DNA of 11,451 nt from an uncultured Oscillospiraceae bacterium. Its GTDB lineage: Bacteria; Bacillota; Clostridia; Oscillospirales; Acutalibacteraceae. Under the pieces are notes generated by a model. It worked only from the letters and a program-made list of their open reading frames with translations, was not told the origin of the DNA and searched no databases. The stretch spans positions 1 to 11,451 of the forward strand of contig UQFL01000057.1 in the NCBI GenBank assembly GCA_900540305.1, read 5' to 3'. Position 1 is the stretch's first letter, and each line of letters begins with the position of its first letter. The position numbers and the translations under genes were made by a program. This document shows, piece by piece, positions 1-7,927 of the stretch.

Positions 1-48
1 CGAGATCAGCCTCGGTCTCGTGGGCTCGGAGATGTGTATAAGAGACAG
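1..48 (+). other. Illumina Nextera P7/i7 adapter contamination
   Basis: This is synthetic library sequence, not genome. Bases 1-6 (CGAGAT) match the inner end of the P7 primer, 7-14 (CAGCCTCG) sit where the i7 index belongs, and 15-48 match the Nextera read-2 adapter ending in the 19-base mosaic end AGATGTGTATAAGAGACAG at 30-48. From memory the index equals Nextera XT v2 N710. Genomic sequence starts at 49. The mosaic end is open in the frame of the first gene and supplies a false GTG start at 34. Confidence 0.98.
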
Positions 49-2634
49 CTTTTATTGTCCTTCGCAGTGCCCCTTATAGTAATGTGTGTTGTGTGTTTTC
101 TTCGAGACATTCAACCTTTTGGAGATACATCAATTCTCTTCTGGGATTCAAAACTTCAGTATAAAGATTATTTCGGTTACTTGTGGGATATTCTTCACGG
201 AGAGGCAAGTCTTGAGTACTCAGCTTCTAAATCTCTCGGCGGTCAAACAATAGGTCTTGTTGCTTATTATCTTACCTGTCCTTTGAATCTTTTATTGTAT
301 TTTATAGATAAATCGCAGATTTCACTGTTTATTGCTATTACAACTCTGCTTAAAATTGCATTTTCAGGTTTGACATCTGCATATTTTATCAATAAAAGAT
401 TTAAAATAAATTCATTTGCAGTAGTTATTCTTTCAACTTGTTATGCTCTTATGGAGTATAATGTTATTTACGGAAAGAATTTAATGTGGCTTGACGGTGT
501 TGTAATTCTTCCGCTCGCCTGCCTCGGTGTGTATGAATTGCTTTATAACAGGAAAAAATCACTTTTGTTTTTCTCTGTGTTTATAGCAATATTCTCAAAC
601 TGGTATTCAGGATATATGGTATGCCTGATGACAGGCTTCTATTTCCTTTATGAGCTTATATTAAAGTACGATTTCAACAATATCAAAAATGAATTTAAGA
701 AATTCATATCCGATTTATTTACGGTTGCCGCAGATATGGTTCTCGGTGTCCTTGCAAGCGGTGCTCTTTTGGTTCCCGCATTGCTTTCTCTTGTTGGCGG
801 AAAAGCCAAAATGGATATTTTTGACACCACAATAAATGTTGGAATTCTCGAAGCACTCAAGGGTTTCGACATTAATGCTCAGAGCAACTCAAAGGGCGCA
901 ACCATGCTCTATACAGGAGCAATAGTACTTATTCTTGCCGTTTATCTCATCGTAAGCAAGAAAACGGATTTGAAAAAACGAATCTGCGCCGGAGCATTTT
1001 TCGTGTTTATGATGCTTTGTTTCTCTTTCAGAGAACTTGATATTATGTGGACGGCATTTGTTAAGAGTAATTCATATAGTTACAGATGGGGCTTTGTTTT
1101 CGGATTTTTGATGGTAACATTTGCCGCAGATGCTGTTTCAAATATCAGAAAGTATAAGCTTGATATTAAAACATTGTTTAAATCTCTTGCAATAATAGTT
1201 GCAATGTTCCTGCTTTTGGATTTAAACGATTTGTTTAAATCCCGCTTTATTACTTATGCTTATGTAATTCTTATAGTCATTTATTGCCTTGTAATTGCTT
1301 TCACCTCTGTGCTCAAAAACAAAAAGATTTTGAAGATGCTTTGTCTTGCTCTTGTTTTTGTTATCACTGTTGGTGAACTTACATTTAATGCTTACAAAGC
1401 ATTTGGTATATTTGAAGATAAAAACTCTGTTTTTACCGATTATGTAGACGGCATGGAAAATGTTATTGACGAAGTAAAAAGTAACGATGATTCTTTCTAT
1501 CGCCTTGAAAAAACAGTATCTTATCTCACTATTGTAGGCAGAACGGTTGCGGACAGTGAAACATTTATGTTCGGCTATAACGGAATTGAAAACTATACTT
1601 CAACTTACGATGCTAATGTTGATGAATTTATGGCAAGAATGGGCTATTCAGATTCAACAAATATACCGGATGAAAATTCTGATAAATCAATTTTAAATCC
1701 GACGGATGTTTTCTGGAACAGTCCTATGCTCTTAACTGATTCACTTCTCGGCATCAAATATCAGATTCTTGACAAGGATTACGCAGGACTTGAAAAAATA
1801 CAAATAAATTCTGAACTTCCTAACGGATTTGAAATTTATAAAAATAATTACGCTCTCGGTCTCGCATATAATGTTTCATCGCAGCTTAAAGATGAAATTG
1901 AGTATTCGCTTAATCCGTTTGAAAACCAGGAGGCATTTCTCAATGCCGCTCTTGGTTATGATACCGATGTGTATAATGAGCCTAATATGACCGAACAGTC
2001 GCTTTCAGACAATGTTGAAAAAATAACATTTGTAACTAATACTGACGGCCCTGTATATTTCTATACTGACGGCTCGCAGGTTCACAAGAAGGTTACAGAG
2101 CCAAATTGCACAGTTTATGTAAACGGCGAAATGGTTCAGAATATCTGCAACAGATTTGAAATCAATGCACTCTATCTCGGTGATTTTGATAAGGGTGAAA
2201 CAGTTGAGGTGGAAATCAAGCACGAAAGCGGGCTTGAAAAAACCCATACAGTTTATCTTGCTCAGCTTGATATGAATAATTTTGAAAAAGCATATTCAGA
2301 TTTAACGAGCGGTTATGAAAATGATTTGAATATAGATAAAAATGTTGTTTCGGGAACTTATACAACGGATGCTGATTCAACAGTTATGTTAACGCTTCCA
2401 TACACAGATGGCTGGACGCTTTATGTTGACGGAGTTGAAACAGAATACACTGTTCTCGGCGATACTTTTATCGGATTTGACCTTTCAGCAGGTACTCACG
2501 AAATAGAGATGAAATATACAACTCTTCATAAAAATGCAGGTATAGCTGCTTCAGTTATCGGCTTTGGCGGATTTGCCGCTTGGTGTGTATTCGATATTCT
2601 TAAAAAGAGAAAAAACTATTCTGTTTCTAAATAA
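49..2634 (+). CDS. YfhO-family multi-membrane protein, 5'-truncated
   Basis: The 861 visible residues match the YfhO family, large GT-C-like membrane proteins; Bacillus, Listeria and Staphylococcus members are needed for lipoteichoic acid glycosylation, probably transferring a sugar from a lipid carrier outside the membrane. The reading starts inside the first membrane helix (LLLSFAVPLIVMCVVCFL), followed by the family's N-terminal pattern IQPFGDTSILFWDSKLQYKD and later LVAYYLTCPLN. Many hydrophobic helices run to about residue 445. A long outward-facing region follows to about 825, ending in the typical LPYTDGWTLYVDG segment, then a last helix (about 829-851) and a basic tail KKRKN. An open frame continues into the adapter, but those codons (VYKRQ) are artificial, so the native start, probably only a short cytoplasmic tail, is missing. 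The next gene follows after 59 bases on the same strand. The donor and acceptor in this organism cannot be read from the sequence. Confidence 0.88.
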   Translation, partial: LLLSFAVPLIVMCVVCFLRDIQPFGDTSILFWDSKLQYKDYFGYLWDILHGEASLEYSASKSLGGQTIGLVAYYLTCPLNLLLYFIDKSQISLFIAITTLLKIAFSGLTSAYFINKRFKINSFAVVILSTCYALMEYNVIYGKNLMWLDGVVILPLACLGVYELLYNRKKSLLFFSVFIAIFSNWYSGYMVCLMTGFYFLYELILKYDFNNIKNEFKKFISDLFTVAADMVLGVLASGALLVPALLSLVGGKAKMDIFDTTINVGILEALKGFDINAQSNSKGATMLYTGAIVLILAVYLIVSKKTDLKKRICAGAFFVFMMLCFSFRELDIMWTAFVKSNSYSYRWGFVFGFLMVTFAADAVSNIRKYKLDIKTLFKSLAIIVAMFLLLDLNDLFKSRFITYAYVILIVIYCLVIAFTSVLKNKKILKMLCLALVFVITVGELTFNAYKAFGIFEDKNSVFTDYVDGMENVIDEVKSNDDSFYRLEKTVSYLTIVGRTVADSETFMFGYNGIENYTSTYDANVDEFMARMGYSDSTNIPDENSDKSILNPTDVFWNSPMLLTDSLLGIKYQILDKDYAGLEKIQINSELPNGFEIYKNNYALGLAYNVSSQLKDEIEYSLNPFENQEAFLNAALGYDTDVYNEPNMTEQSLSDNVEKITFVTNTDGPVYFYTDGSQVHKKVTEPNCTVYVNGEMVQNICNRFEINALYLGDFDKGETVEVEIKHESGLEKTHTVYLAQLDMNNFEKAYSDLTSGYENDLNIDKNVVSGTYTTDADSTVMLTLPYTDGWTLYVDGVETEYTVLGDTFIGFDLSAGTHEIEMKYTTLHKNAGIAASVIGFGGFAAWCVFDILKKRKNYSVSK

Positions 2635-2645
2635 TTAAATTTATT

Positions 2646-2673
2646 ATGACGCCTCAGACGCCGTAAGTATTAT
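2646..2673 (+). promoter_or_regulatory. possible weak promoter of the symporter gene
   Basis: ATGACG (2646-2651) and TATTAT (2668-2673) are spaced by 16 bases and lie just before the ribosome binding site GGAGG (2682-2686). The -35 match is only 4 of 6. The spacer contains the direct repeat GACGCC-TCA-GACGCC (2648-2662), a GC-rich island in an AT-rich gap. The symporter may equally be read from the YfhO transcript, since no terminator is visible between the two genes. Confidence 0.25.
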
Positions 2674-2693
2674 AACTTTTCGGAGGTGCTTTT

Positions 2694-4166
2694 ATGGCTT
2701 CTACTAGTAAGCTAACACGAAAAAAGAAAACAGGTTATGCGTTCGGAATTTTTACCGAATCGCTCATATATAATATGTTTTACACATATTATCTTACATT
2801 TCTTATTGAGATAGTTGGAATTAAACCTGCTTTCAGTTCAATTATAATTTTTATTTCAATAGCGTGGGATGCTGTTACAGACCCGATGATAGGTAATTAT
2901 ACAGACCGCCCCGGCGTTGATAAGCGAAAAGTTATGAAAATGTCCCTTGTTCCGCTCGGTCTTGTGTTTATTCTTGCATGGACGAGTATAGGAGCAGGCC
3001 TATCTTCGCAGTTAGCTAAAATCCTCCTCTACACCGTAATATCTATGGCGCTGTGGGTATTCTATACAATGTATACAATTCCTTATTACGCAGTAGTTGC
3101 AGAACTGACTGAGGATTATGATGAAAGAACACAGATTCGTTCTCTTTCATCTCTCCTCAACGCAATCGCCGTCGGACTTGGAAATATACTTCCCGCACTC
3201 GTGCCCACACTTGCAATTCTCCTTACGGAAAAGTACGCAAGCAACGCCTATGCCGCTGTAGCCGCAATTATCAGCGTTATGGCTGTTATACTCGGCTTTG
3301 TCTGCTGTAAATCTCTTAAAGGCGTGTATAAGCCTAAGGAGGCAACTGCCGAAACAGCTAATGAAAAGCATACAATAGGGAGCACCTTAAAAGCTTTCGG
3401 TCAAATATTAAGCCTTAAGCCTTCAAAATATTTTCTTTTGTTTGTGTTTTTCTTCCTTGCCGCATCGTCCATGATTCAGTCTAATCTTACATATATGGTT
3501 ATAGACTGTATCGGTATGGATTATGACAGCGGAATAGCGATAGTTATAATATCACTTGTTGTTTCAATGGCAATCGTTGTACCTATCGTTGAAAAGGTTG
3601 CAGAAAAGAAAGACAGGCGCTTTGCCGCTATACTGTTTCTTTCCATTACCTGTATTCTTGAGGTAGTGTTAAAACTTGTAGGTCTTGATTTGAAAATCGG
3701 CGAATTTAGAATTATGAGCGTAATCAGTCCTGCTGTTTTGGGTATGGGCGCAGGCACTTTCTGGACATTGTTTTATTCAATGGGTTATGACCTTGTTGAG
3801 CTTGACGAATTTAAAACAGGACAGAGAAGAGAGTCAACTATTACTGCTCTTCCACAGCTCGTTCAAAAATTCGGTTCAGCGTTCGGAATTTTAATGGCGG
3901 GTCAGCTTCTCGGTGCATACGGTTATGACTCCTCGGCAGATGTTGCAGGCTCTGAGAATTTAATAAAGCAGGTTACAGACCCTTATATTGTTAACGGTAT
4001 GGAAAATATTTCAACAATAATTCCTGCACTGCTTTTGTTCCTTTGTGTTGTTTCGCTTATTCTTTATCCTATGACAAGAAAGCGAGTAAACGCTCTTATG
4101 CTCCAGCTTAAAAAGAAAAGAAATAATGAGCCATACTCAACAGAAGGCTTTGAAAAGTTGCTTTAA
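2694..4166 (+). CDS. GPH-family sugar:cation symporter (MFS superfamily)
   Basis: This 490-residue protein belongs to the glycoside-pentoside-hexuronide:cation symporters, inner-membrane carriers related to MelB with about 12 helices. The family signature in helix 2 is present as W58-D-A-V-T-D-P-M-I-G with D71-R72 after it. D59 and D63 occupy the places of the MelB cation-site aspartates 55 and 59. The late signature also fits: DLVELDEFKTGQRRES followed by LPQLVQKFGSAFG, compare the family's aDvvDyxEwkTGxRREg. The basic N-terminus (TRKKKTG) and C-terminus (RKRVNALMLQLKKKR) suit cytoplasmic ends. ATG 2694 follows GGAGG with a 7-base gap, so the start is secure. The gene lies 59 bases after the YfhO gene and converges on a GH127 beta-L-arabinofuranosidase, which suggests an arabinose-containing glycoside as substrate. 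That substrate is inferred from context only. Confidence 0.9.
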   Translation: MASTSKLTRKKKTGYAFGIFTESLIYNMFYTYYLTFLIEIVGIKPAFSSIIIFISIAWDAVTDPMIGNYTDRPGVDKRKVMKMSLVPLGLVFILAWTSIGAGLSSQLAKILLYTVISMALWVFYTMYTIPYYAVVAELTEDYDERTQIRSLSSLLNAIAVGLGNILPALVPTLAILLTEKYASNAYAAVAAIISVMAVILGFVCCKSLKGVYKPKEATAETANEKHTIGSTLKAFGQILSLKPSKYFLLFVFFFLAASSMIQSNLTYMVIDCIGMDYDSGIAIVIISLVVSMAIVVPIVEKVAEKKDRRFAAILFLSITCILEVVLKLVGLDLKIGEFRIMSVISPAVLGMGAGTFWTLFYSMGYDLVELDEFKTGQRRESTITALPQLVQKFGSAFGILMAGQLLGAYGYDSSADVAGSENLIKQVTDPYIVNGMENISTIIPALLLFLCVVSLILYPMTRKRVNALMLQLKKKRNNEPYSTEGFEKLL

Positions 4167-4181
4167 ATCAAAATGTAGAAT

Positions 4182-4214
4182 AAAAAAGGAGAAGACATTG
4201 TCTTCTCCTTTTTT
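4182..4214. terminator. bidirectional intrinsic terminator
   Basis: The inverted repeat AAAAAAGGAGAAGACA (4182-4197) and TGTCTTCTCCTTTTTT (4199-4214) folds into a stem of about 14 pairs with a small ACATTGT-type loop. It gives a U run on either strand. It sits 15 bases after the symporter stop and 14 bases before the end of the convergent GH127 gene, so it serves both. Confidence 0.92.
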
Positions 4215-4228
4215 GTGTTGCTTATTTA

Positions 4229-6151
4229 TCAGTATGAAATATATACGCTCATTTCATTTTCGCCCCTGTTTGCCCATTTATAATACGGAATAAATTTTAG
4301 CCTTTGAAGTTTTTCCTGCGGTGCGCTGTATTCGTAATAAAGCTTTTGCGTGTTAATTTCTTTTCTGTAACCGTTTGCCGTTATATTTTCATCGTCAAAA
4401 CTGAACTTGGGATGATGCGAAAGTCTTAATAAATGAAGATACTTTCCGTTGTCAACCTCTTCAAGGCAGTATACAACAGGTCCCCTTGTAACGGCAACTC
4501 TGCCTGCGTTTTCTCTGACAAGCGGATTACTTGCAGTTATAGTTATTTCAGGGTTGAATTTTGCTGTTATTTCTCCGTCATTGCATATTTCAAAATAAGC
4601 ATATCCGTTTTTGATATACGGATTATTAACGCTGAAAACAGCGCTTTTGCTGTATGACGGAATTCTGAGTGCAAGTGTAAACGGTCTTTTTACTTTGAAT
4701 TTTATTTTCATTTCACCGTCTTTAAGATAATTGCCATCTATTTCAATATCTGCATGGCTTGATTTTATTTTGCATCCCTGATAAAGATTTATAAAAACTG
4801 TTGAATCATTTTCAGTTGCGCAGTAATCAGAGTAGCCCGAAATTATTCTTGCAATGTTTGGCGGACAGCAGGCACAGCCAAACCATTTTTGCCTAACAGG
4901 TTTGATGTGATGCTTTCGTGAATCTCCTTTGCACGCAACGGGGTCAACCTCAAGCGGATTTACATAAAAGAATGATTTGCCGTCAAGCGCAATTCCTGCC
5001 AGAATACAGTTGTATAAACATCTCTCAGCAGTATCTGCGTAAACAGAATTGAAATCGGATTGCAAAAGCCGCCTTGCAAACATAGTAAGTCCGATTGATG
5101 CACAGCTTTCGGAATAAGCAAGGTCGTTCGGCAGATCATACGCAAATGTGAATGCTTCTCCGTCAGGCGTGGAGCCTATGCCGCCTGTTATATACATTTT
5201 TCGTTCTGTTATATCTTTAAAGAGTTGAATACTCTTGTTCAGCATTTTTTTACTGCTGTTTTCGTATGCAAGATGAGCGAGCGCAGTATAAAGATAAACG
5301 GCCCTTACAGCGTGACCGACAGCTTCATTCTGCTCTTCAATGGGCAAATGCGCTTGATTGTAAATATACTTTATTTCTTTTTCTCCGCACTCAGCGCCTC
5401 TCTCTGTGTCAAAATAATAAGGCTTTCTTCCTCGCCTTTCAATAAATAACTCGGCTTGCTTTAAATATTTTTCGTCTTTTACAGCGTCATATAACTCTAA
5501 AAAAGCCTCTTCAGCTATCGGGTGTCCGTCATATCCCTCTTTTTTGCCTTCGCCGAAAATATCACATATAAGGTCTGCAAATCGGCACGCTGTGTCAAGC
5601 AGTAACTTCTTTCCCGTTGCGTTATAATACGCTGTCGCCGCCAACGCAAGATGACCGAAACAGTAAAGCTCGTGGTGGTCTCTCAAATTTGTGAATCGTG
5701 CGGCGGGGTTGTTGATAGTATAAAGGGTATCTATATAACCGTCATCTTCACAAGCGTCTGCAATAAGCTTAATTGCATTATCTGCAAGTTCCTCAAGTTC
5801 TTTGTCGGGATAGTGAATTAATGTGTTAGCAACCGCCTCGATCCATTTATATAAATCTGTGTCCTGAAAAACCCAGCCTAAAAACGAATTGCCGTCTGCA
5901 TTATCCTCTGTGTAATGCCATTTGTCAGTCGGATATATCTGCCTCTCTGTTCCTGCTTTTCTTTCGCTGATTGCTTTAGCCGCTTTTTTAAAATTAGATA
6001 TGCAGTGGCTTTTTTCAGCACCCTCAACATTGTCGCAAAGCAGTTCGTATTGATAGGGGATAACCTCGTTTTTTATTAGCAGTTGTTTTTCTTTCCAAAA
6101 TTTATCGGTAATTTCAACATTTCTTCCTGTTATAGGTTTTGCACCGTTCAT
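4229..6151 (-). CDS. GH127 beta-L-arabinofuranosidase (DUF1680)
   Basis: This 640-residue enzyme is a glycoside hydrolase of family 127, which releases beta-L-arabinofuranose with a cysteine nucleophile held by zinc. Comparing with Bifidobacterium HypBA1 from memory (Glu322, Glu338, Cys340, Cys417, Cys418), the same set is visible: E332 in GEAF, E348 and C350 in SESCAS exactly 16 residues on, and C428-C429 in GCACCPPN, with C428 the likely nucleophile. Length is normal for the family. No signal peptide is seen, so it should act in the cytoplasm on imported oligosaccharides, consistent with the convergent GPH symporter. The ATG at 6151 is chosen because AGGCGGTG (6156-6163) is well placed before it. 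An in-frame ATG at 6196 would lie inside the upstream terminator and before the likely promoter. Other GH127 members may differ in linkage, so exact specificity is open. Confidence 0.9.
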   Translation of the reverse strand: MNGAKPITGRNVEITDKFWKEKQLLIKNEVIPYQYELLCDNVEGAEKSHCISNFKKAAKAISERKAGTERQIYPTDKWHYTEDNADGNSFLGWVFQDTDLYKWIEAVANTLIHYPDKELEELADNAIKLIADACEDDGYIDTLYTINNPAARFTNLRDHHELYCFGHLALAATAYYNATGKKLLLDTACRFADLICDIFGEGKKEGYDGHPIAEEAFLELYDAVKDEKYLKQAELFIERRGRKPYYFDTERGAECGEKEIKYIYNQAHLPIEEQNEAVGHAVRAVYLYTALAHLAYENSSKKMLNKSIQLFKDITERKMYITGGIGSTPDGEAFTFAYDLPNDLAYSESCASIGLTMFARRLLQSDFNSVYADTAERCLYNCILAGIALDGKSFFYVNPLEVDPVACKGDSRKHHIKPVRQKWFGCACCPPNIARIISGYSDYCATENDSTVFINLYQGCKIKSSHADIEIDGNYLKDGEMKIKFKVKRPFTLALRIPSYSKSAVFSVNNPYIKNGYAYFEICNDGEITAKFNPEITITASNPLVRENAGRVAVTRGPVVYCLEEVDNGKYLHLLRLSHHPKFSFDDENITANGYRKEINTQKLYYEYSAPQEKLQRLKFIPYYKWANRGENEMSVYISY

Positions 6152-6173
6152 AATGCACCGCCTTTCTATCCAC

Positions 6174-6201
6174 ATTTTAACATAAAAAAACGGCAAATCA
6201 A
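6174..6201 (-). promoter_or_regulatory. probable promoter of the GH127 gene, overlapping a terminator
   Basis: On the minus strand, TTGATT (6201-6196) and TAAAAT (6179-6174) are spaced by 16 bases. The -35 box lies in the stem, and the spacer covers the U run, of the terminator that ends the upstream gene. Transcription would start near 6167, giving an untranslated leader of about 15 bases containing the ribosome binding site. The same box pair and spacing recur before the small membrane protein gene. Confidence 0.5.
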
Positions 6202-6222
6202 TACAATTGTAAAGATTTGCCG
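6184..6222 (-). terminator. intrinsic terminator after the small membrane protein gene
   Basis: On the minus strand the arms CGGCAAATC and GATTTGCCG (6222-6214 and 6199-6191) enclose a 14-base loop and are followed directly by seven Us (6190-6184). It lies 20 bases after the stop of the small membrane protein gene and just ahead of the GH127 start, separating the two transcripts. Confidence 0.88.
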
Positions 6223-6242
6223 CTTTAATAATATTAATGATT

Positions 6243-6542
6243 TTACGCTGCTATATCGTAGTTATAAACTCTTATACCTTTAAGCGATTCATTTCTCGTC
6301 TCAACTCTTTCACAGTGCTTTTCAAATGCCTCTTGCGCTTTTCTTTTTCTCTGTTCTTTTGCCTCTTTCCTGAGGAAGACGGCACAGAATATAGCAACAG
6401 AAACTGCTATTTCTGCGATGAGTAAAATTCTCATCTGTGTTTGAGTTAATTCTGTGAAAAGTTTAAAGGGAACAGCCATTGCAAAAAATCCCACTACTGT
6501 TGTTGCTATGAATAAGAGTAAATTCTTGATGTTTTCTTTCAT
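6243..6542 (-). CDS. small two-helix membrane protein of unknown function
   Basis: I do not recognise this 99-residue protein. It has two hydrophobic helices, about residues 8-29 (LLLFIATTVVGFFAMAVPFKLF) and 38-57 (RILLIAEIAVSVAIFCAVFL), joined by a short polar loop. A highly charged, probably cytoplasmic helical tail (RKEAKEQRKRKAQEAFEKHCERVE) comes next, then an IRVYNYD end. The tail's positive charges suggest both termini are inside. ATG 6542 has a strong ribosome binding site, GAGAGGAG, shortly upstream. Good translation signals, its own promoter and a strong terminator argue that it is a real monocistronic gene. Its position downstream of pdxR may be coincidence. Confidence 0.8.
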   Translation of the reverse strand: MKENIKNLLLFIATTVVGFFAMAVPFKLFTELTQTQMRILLIAEIAVSVAIFCAVFLRKEAKEQRKRKAQEAFEKHCERVETRNESLKGIRVYNYDIAA

Positions 6543-6584
6543 AATAATTCTCCTCTCAAATGAATTGTTTTTCCTTACAATTTC

Positions 6585-6612
6585 ATTTTACACAAAGGAG
6601 CTTTGAAATCAA
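6585..6612 (-). promoter_or_regulatory. probable promoter of the small membrane protein gene
   Basis: On the minus strand TTGATT (6612-6607) and TAAAAT (6590-6585) are spaced by 16 bases, the same design as the GH127 promoter. The spacer contains the palindrome CAAAG-GAG-CTTTG (6593-6605), a possible operator. The predicted leader is about 35 bases and holds the GAGAGGAG ribosome binding site. Confidence 0.5.
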
Positions 6613-6661
6613 CAGTCAATATGGTAATTGTCCCAAAATAAGTACTAATAGAACAAAAATT

Positions 6662-7927
6662 CTAATTTTCGATTGCTTTTTTCAGAGCGTTTACGCTGTT
6701 TTCAAGCTCTTTTTCGGGAATTGAGCCGGGATTCAGAACAAGCGTTATTTTGTTTTCGTCCCGTTTTTCAATGAATACTTTTACCCCGTACTCGTCAAAT
6801 ATATTCTCAGGTTTAAAGAAATCTGTTGTAATTATTACCTGTAAAAGATTTTCGCTTATTTCAATGTCAGCATTCGGAAAAGACTTTTTCAGCATATTGT
6901 AAAAACGCTTGTTTTTCGCTGTGTAAAAACGCCTTGTCTTTCTGATTTGCGCTTTAAGATTTCCGTCTCTTATAAAACTACAAAGCGCAAGCTGTTCTGT
7001 TTTGCTTGCTGTCTGGCTGAATTTATATATGTTGTTTTTATATTTATCGGCAAGTTCCTGAGTAAGCACCATAAAACTTATTCTGATAGACGGCAAAAGC
7101 AGTTTTGAAAACGAGCCTATATAAACAACATTGTTTCCGCCTGAAAGGGCGTAAAGCGACGGCGTGGGTTTGCAGTTATATTGAAAATCACTTTCATAAT
7201 CGTCTTCAATTACAAGACTTTCTTTTTTAGCCGAATATTTTACAAGTTCAACTCTTCTTTTGTTTGGCATAACATCGCCCCAGCGTGTCATATGAGACGG
7301 AGAAACATAGATTATATCGGCGTCCTTGTGCCTGTAACGAACATCAAAGCCGTAATCTGTAAAAAGTGAAGCCCCCTGAACAAAACTTCTGTCTGGAAAT
7401 GAAACCGTCTTGTTTCCGCCTATTAAGGAACACAGAATATGAAGCAGACTTTGTACGCCTGCGCCAATGACTATTCTGTCAGCGCTTGCAGTAACATTTC
7501 TTTTATCTCTAATATATTCGGATATTGCCATTCTCAGTTCATATTCGCCCTGCGGCTCGCTGTAAGATAAAAGCCTGCTGTCAAGGCGCAGAGCGGCTTT
7601 TATATGTCTTCTCCATATATCAAAATCAAAGCTTTCGCCGTCAGCAGCGGAACTTGTAAAATTATAACGGATTTTGTTATTATCTTTTTCCTGTTCTTTT
7701 TTTTCGTCTTTTTTAGGTGTTCTGTACGAAACATAGTAACCGCTCTGAGGCTCACTTATGATAAAACCGTCAGCAGCAAGTGCAAAATAGGCGTTTTGAA
7801 CGGAAGTTCTGCTCACCGAAAAAAGCTCGCTCGCTTTTCTCACTGACGGAAGACGGCCGCCGTATCCAATCTGACCGCTTATTATTTCCTTTTTTATATA
7901 GTTGTAAATATCTAAATACTTGCTCAT
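6662..7927 (-). CDS. pdxR: MocR-type PLP-dependent transcription regulator, PdxR-like
   Basis: The 421 residues contain a GntR-type winged helix (about 1-70; GGRLPSVRKASELFSVSRTSVQNAY, then LAADGFIISEPQSGYYVS), a charged linker rich in Lys and Glu (71-86), and a fold-type I aminotransferase-like domain (about 87-421). The cofactor-site pattern is present: VSPSHMTRWGD (208-218), IEDDYESDF (240-248), and GSFSKLLLPSIRISF with K275 as the expected Schiff-base lysine. These are hallmarks of MocR regulators, which sense PLP or amines rather than catalyse transamination. Its divergence from a B6-vitamer kinase is the classic PdxR arrangement, so it probably controls the kinase operon in response to PLP. 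The start at 7927 has a weak site, AAGG (7938-7935), 7 bases upstream. GabR-like function is the alternative, but the neighbours favour B6. Confidence 0.87.
   Translation of the reverse strand: MSKYLDIYNYIKKEIISGQIGYGGRLPSVRKASELFSVSRTSVQNAYFALAADGFIISEPQSGYYVSYRTPKKDEKKEQEKDNNKIRYNFTSSAADGESFDFDIWRRHIKAALRLDSRLLSYSEPQGEYELRMAISEYIRDKRNVTASADRIVIGAGVQSLLHILCSLIGGNKTVSFPDRSFVQGASLFTDYGFDVRYRHKDADIIYVSPSHMTRWGDVMPNKRRVELVKYSAKKESLVIEDDYESDFQYNCKPTPSLYALSGGNNVVYIGSFSKLLLPSIRISFMVLTQELADKYKNNIYKFSQTASKTEQLALCSFIRDGNLKAQIRKTRRFYTAKNKRFYNMLKKSFPNADIEISENLLQVIITTDFFKPENIFDEYGVKVFIEKRDENKITLVLNPGSIPEKELENSVNALKKAIEN

Noticed and set aside
34..48. GTG start for the YfhO gene
   Set aside because: The codons VYKRQ lie wholly in the Nextera mosaic end; the native start is lost.
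6152..6196. Longer start of the GH127 gene at 6196
   Set aside because: It overlaps the upstream terminator and the likely promoter, and the good ribosome binding site fits the ATG at 6151.
6557..6590. Hairpin AAATGAATTG/CAATTTCATTT as a terminator
   Set aside because: The stem is nearly all A/T with a bulge, has no clean U run, and lies in the leader of the small membrane protein gene.
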